The notes beneath the pieces were generated by a model that saw only the letters and a program-made list of their open reading frames with translations, ran no database searches and had not been told where the DNA came from. Both the position numbers and the translations under genes were made by a program. Shown piece by piece: positions 63,706 through 64,000 of a stretch of DNA of 64,000 nt. Origin of the DNA: CANLBN01 sp034111645 (GTDB lineage Bacteria > Pseudomonadota > Gammaproteobacteria > Pseudomonadales > Cellvibrionaceae). The first letter of the stretch is position 1. The number at the start of each line of letters is the position of its first letter. Where the stretch lies: NCBI GenBank assembly GCA_034111645.1, contig JAWUWW010000039.1, forward strand, positions 1-64,000, read 5' to 3'.

Positions 63706-64000
63706 ATGAAAACATGGCTGATTTATTTGTCAGGTGAAATTCACACCGATTGGCGCGAACAAATTATTGAAGGTGCAAAAGCGCTTAATTTGCCCGTTGA
63801 ATTTACCTCTCCTGTTGTAGTGCACGAAGCGAGTGATGCTGCAGGTGATGTGTTGGGTGCAGAAAATAAGCCTTTTTGGAGAGATCATCAGTCATCAAAA
63901 GTTAATGCTATACGCACTAAAACAATGATTGAGGATTGTGATATGGCGGTCGTTAGATTTGGTGATAAATATAAGCAGTGGAATGCTGCATTTGATGCTG
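63706..64000 (+). CDS. YtoQ-family protein, N-terminal part (cut by window edge)
   Basis: An open frame starting at ATG 63706 with a strong ribosome binding site (AAGGAGA) and running off the right edge. The 98 visible residues (SGEIHTDWREQIIEGAK near residue 9, then KPFWRDHQSSKVNAIRTKTM near 59 and VRFGDKYKQWNAAFDA at the edge) match the YtoQ family. The fold is related to nucleoside 2-deoxyribosyltransferases; the function is not established. It extends beyond the window. Confidence 0.9.
   Translation, partial: MKTWLIYLSGEIHTDWREQIIEGAKALNLPVEFTSPVVVHEASDAAGDVLGAENKPFWRDHQSSKVNAIRTKTMIEDCDMAVVRFGDKYKQWNAAFDA

Noticed and set aside
1..64000. Search for CRISPR arrays, tRNA or rRNA genes, prophage and known defence cassettes
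   Set aside because: Nothing with the required repeats, cloverleaf features or hallmark genes was seen on either strand.

Overview
The window looks like chromosomal DNA of a fairly low-GC (about 40% by eye) Gammaproteobacterium, probably marine. The evidence is gene order: a yrfG-hslR-hslO-pckA block, TIGR02449-zapA-6S RNA-fau-rpiA, and a divergent glcC/glcG-glcD-glcE-glcF glycolate locus. These arrangements are typical of Gammaproteobacteria such as enterics, pseudomonads and Cellvibrionales-type marine bacteria. I cannot name the genus from the sequence. There are no rRNA or tRNA genes, no CRISPR array, no prophage and no intact mobile element.

Layout. 1-2 kb: the start of panE running off the left edge, then a decayed IS66-type insertion sequence. 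2-12 kb: TauE-type exporter, MltF, an aminotransferase, then a signalling stretch (CheV, HDOD protein, ammonium channel fused to PAS-GGDEF-EAL). 12-19 kb: a small membrane protein, RNase R, RlmB, a lipoprotein peptidase, and a CheC/diguanylate cyclase pair. 19-28 kb: Tex, a two-gene RND efflux system, and a REC-REC-GGDEF regulator. 28-41 kb: mostly housekeeping genes (pckA, hslO, hslR, yrfG, cysQ, zapA, 6S RNA, fau, rpiA, phrB, serA). 41-51 kb: accessory genes, including a metallophosphoesterase plus dual-acyltransferase (ornithine-lipid type) operon, several small membrane proteins, a GNAT-nitrilase fusion and an orphan truncated anti-sigma factor. 51-58 kb: formaldehyde detoxification genes (frmA, fghA) with an LpxO-like hydroxylase between them, then several decaying genes. 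58-64 kb: the glycolate oxidase operon and its regulator, an ElaA-type acetyltransferase and the start of a YtoQ-family gene.

How the genes work together. Three GGDEF proteins, one with EAL and each with its own sensor or receiver, lie within 19 kb together with CheV, CheC and an HDOD protein, so cyclic-di-GMP and chemotaxis-type signalling is concentrated between 6 and 28 kb. GlcD, GlcE and GlcF form glycolate dehydrogenase; GlcC probably controls them through two TGGT-N3-ACCA operators in the divergent intergenic region. FrmA and FghA convert the formaldehyde-glutathione adduct to formate.

I did not find a clearly new multi-gene system. The most interesting points are local. The dual acyltransferase has Asn where the O-acyltransferase His is expected. 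A DUF815-type ATPase appears to have lost its P-loop by deletion. An anti-sigma factor lacks its N-terminus and its sigma factor. A double-receiver diguanylate cyclase has a dead first receiver. The ammonium channel-cyclase-phosphodiesterase fusion has all its key residues intact. All family assignments come from reading the translations, without database searches.
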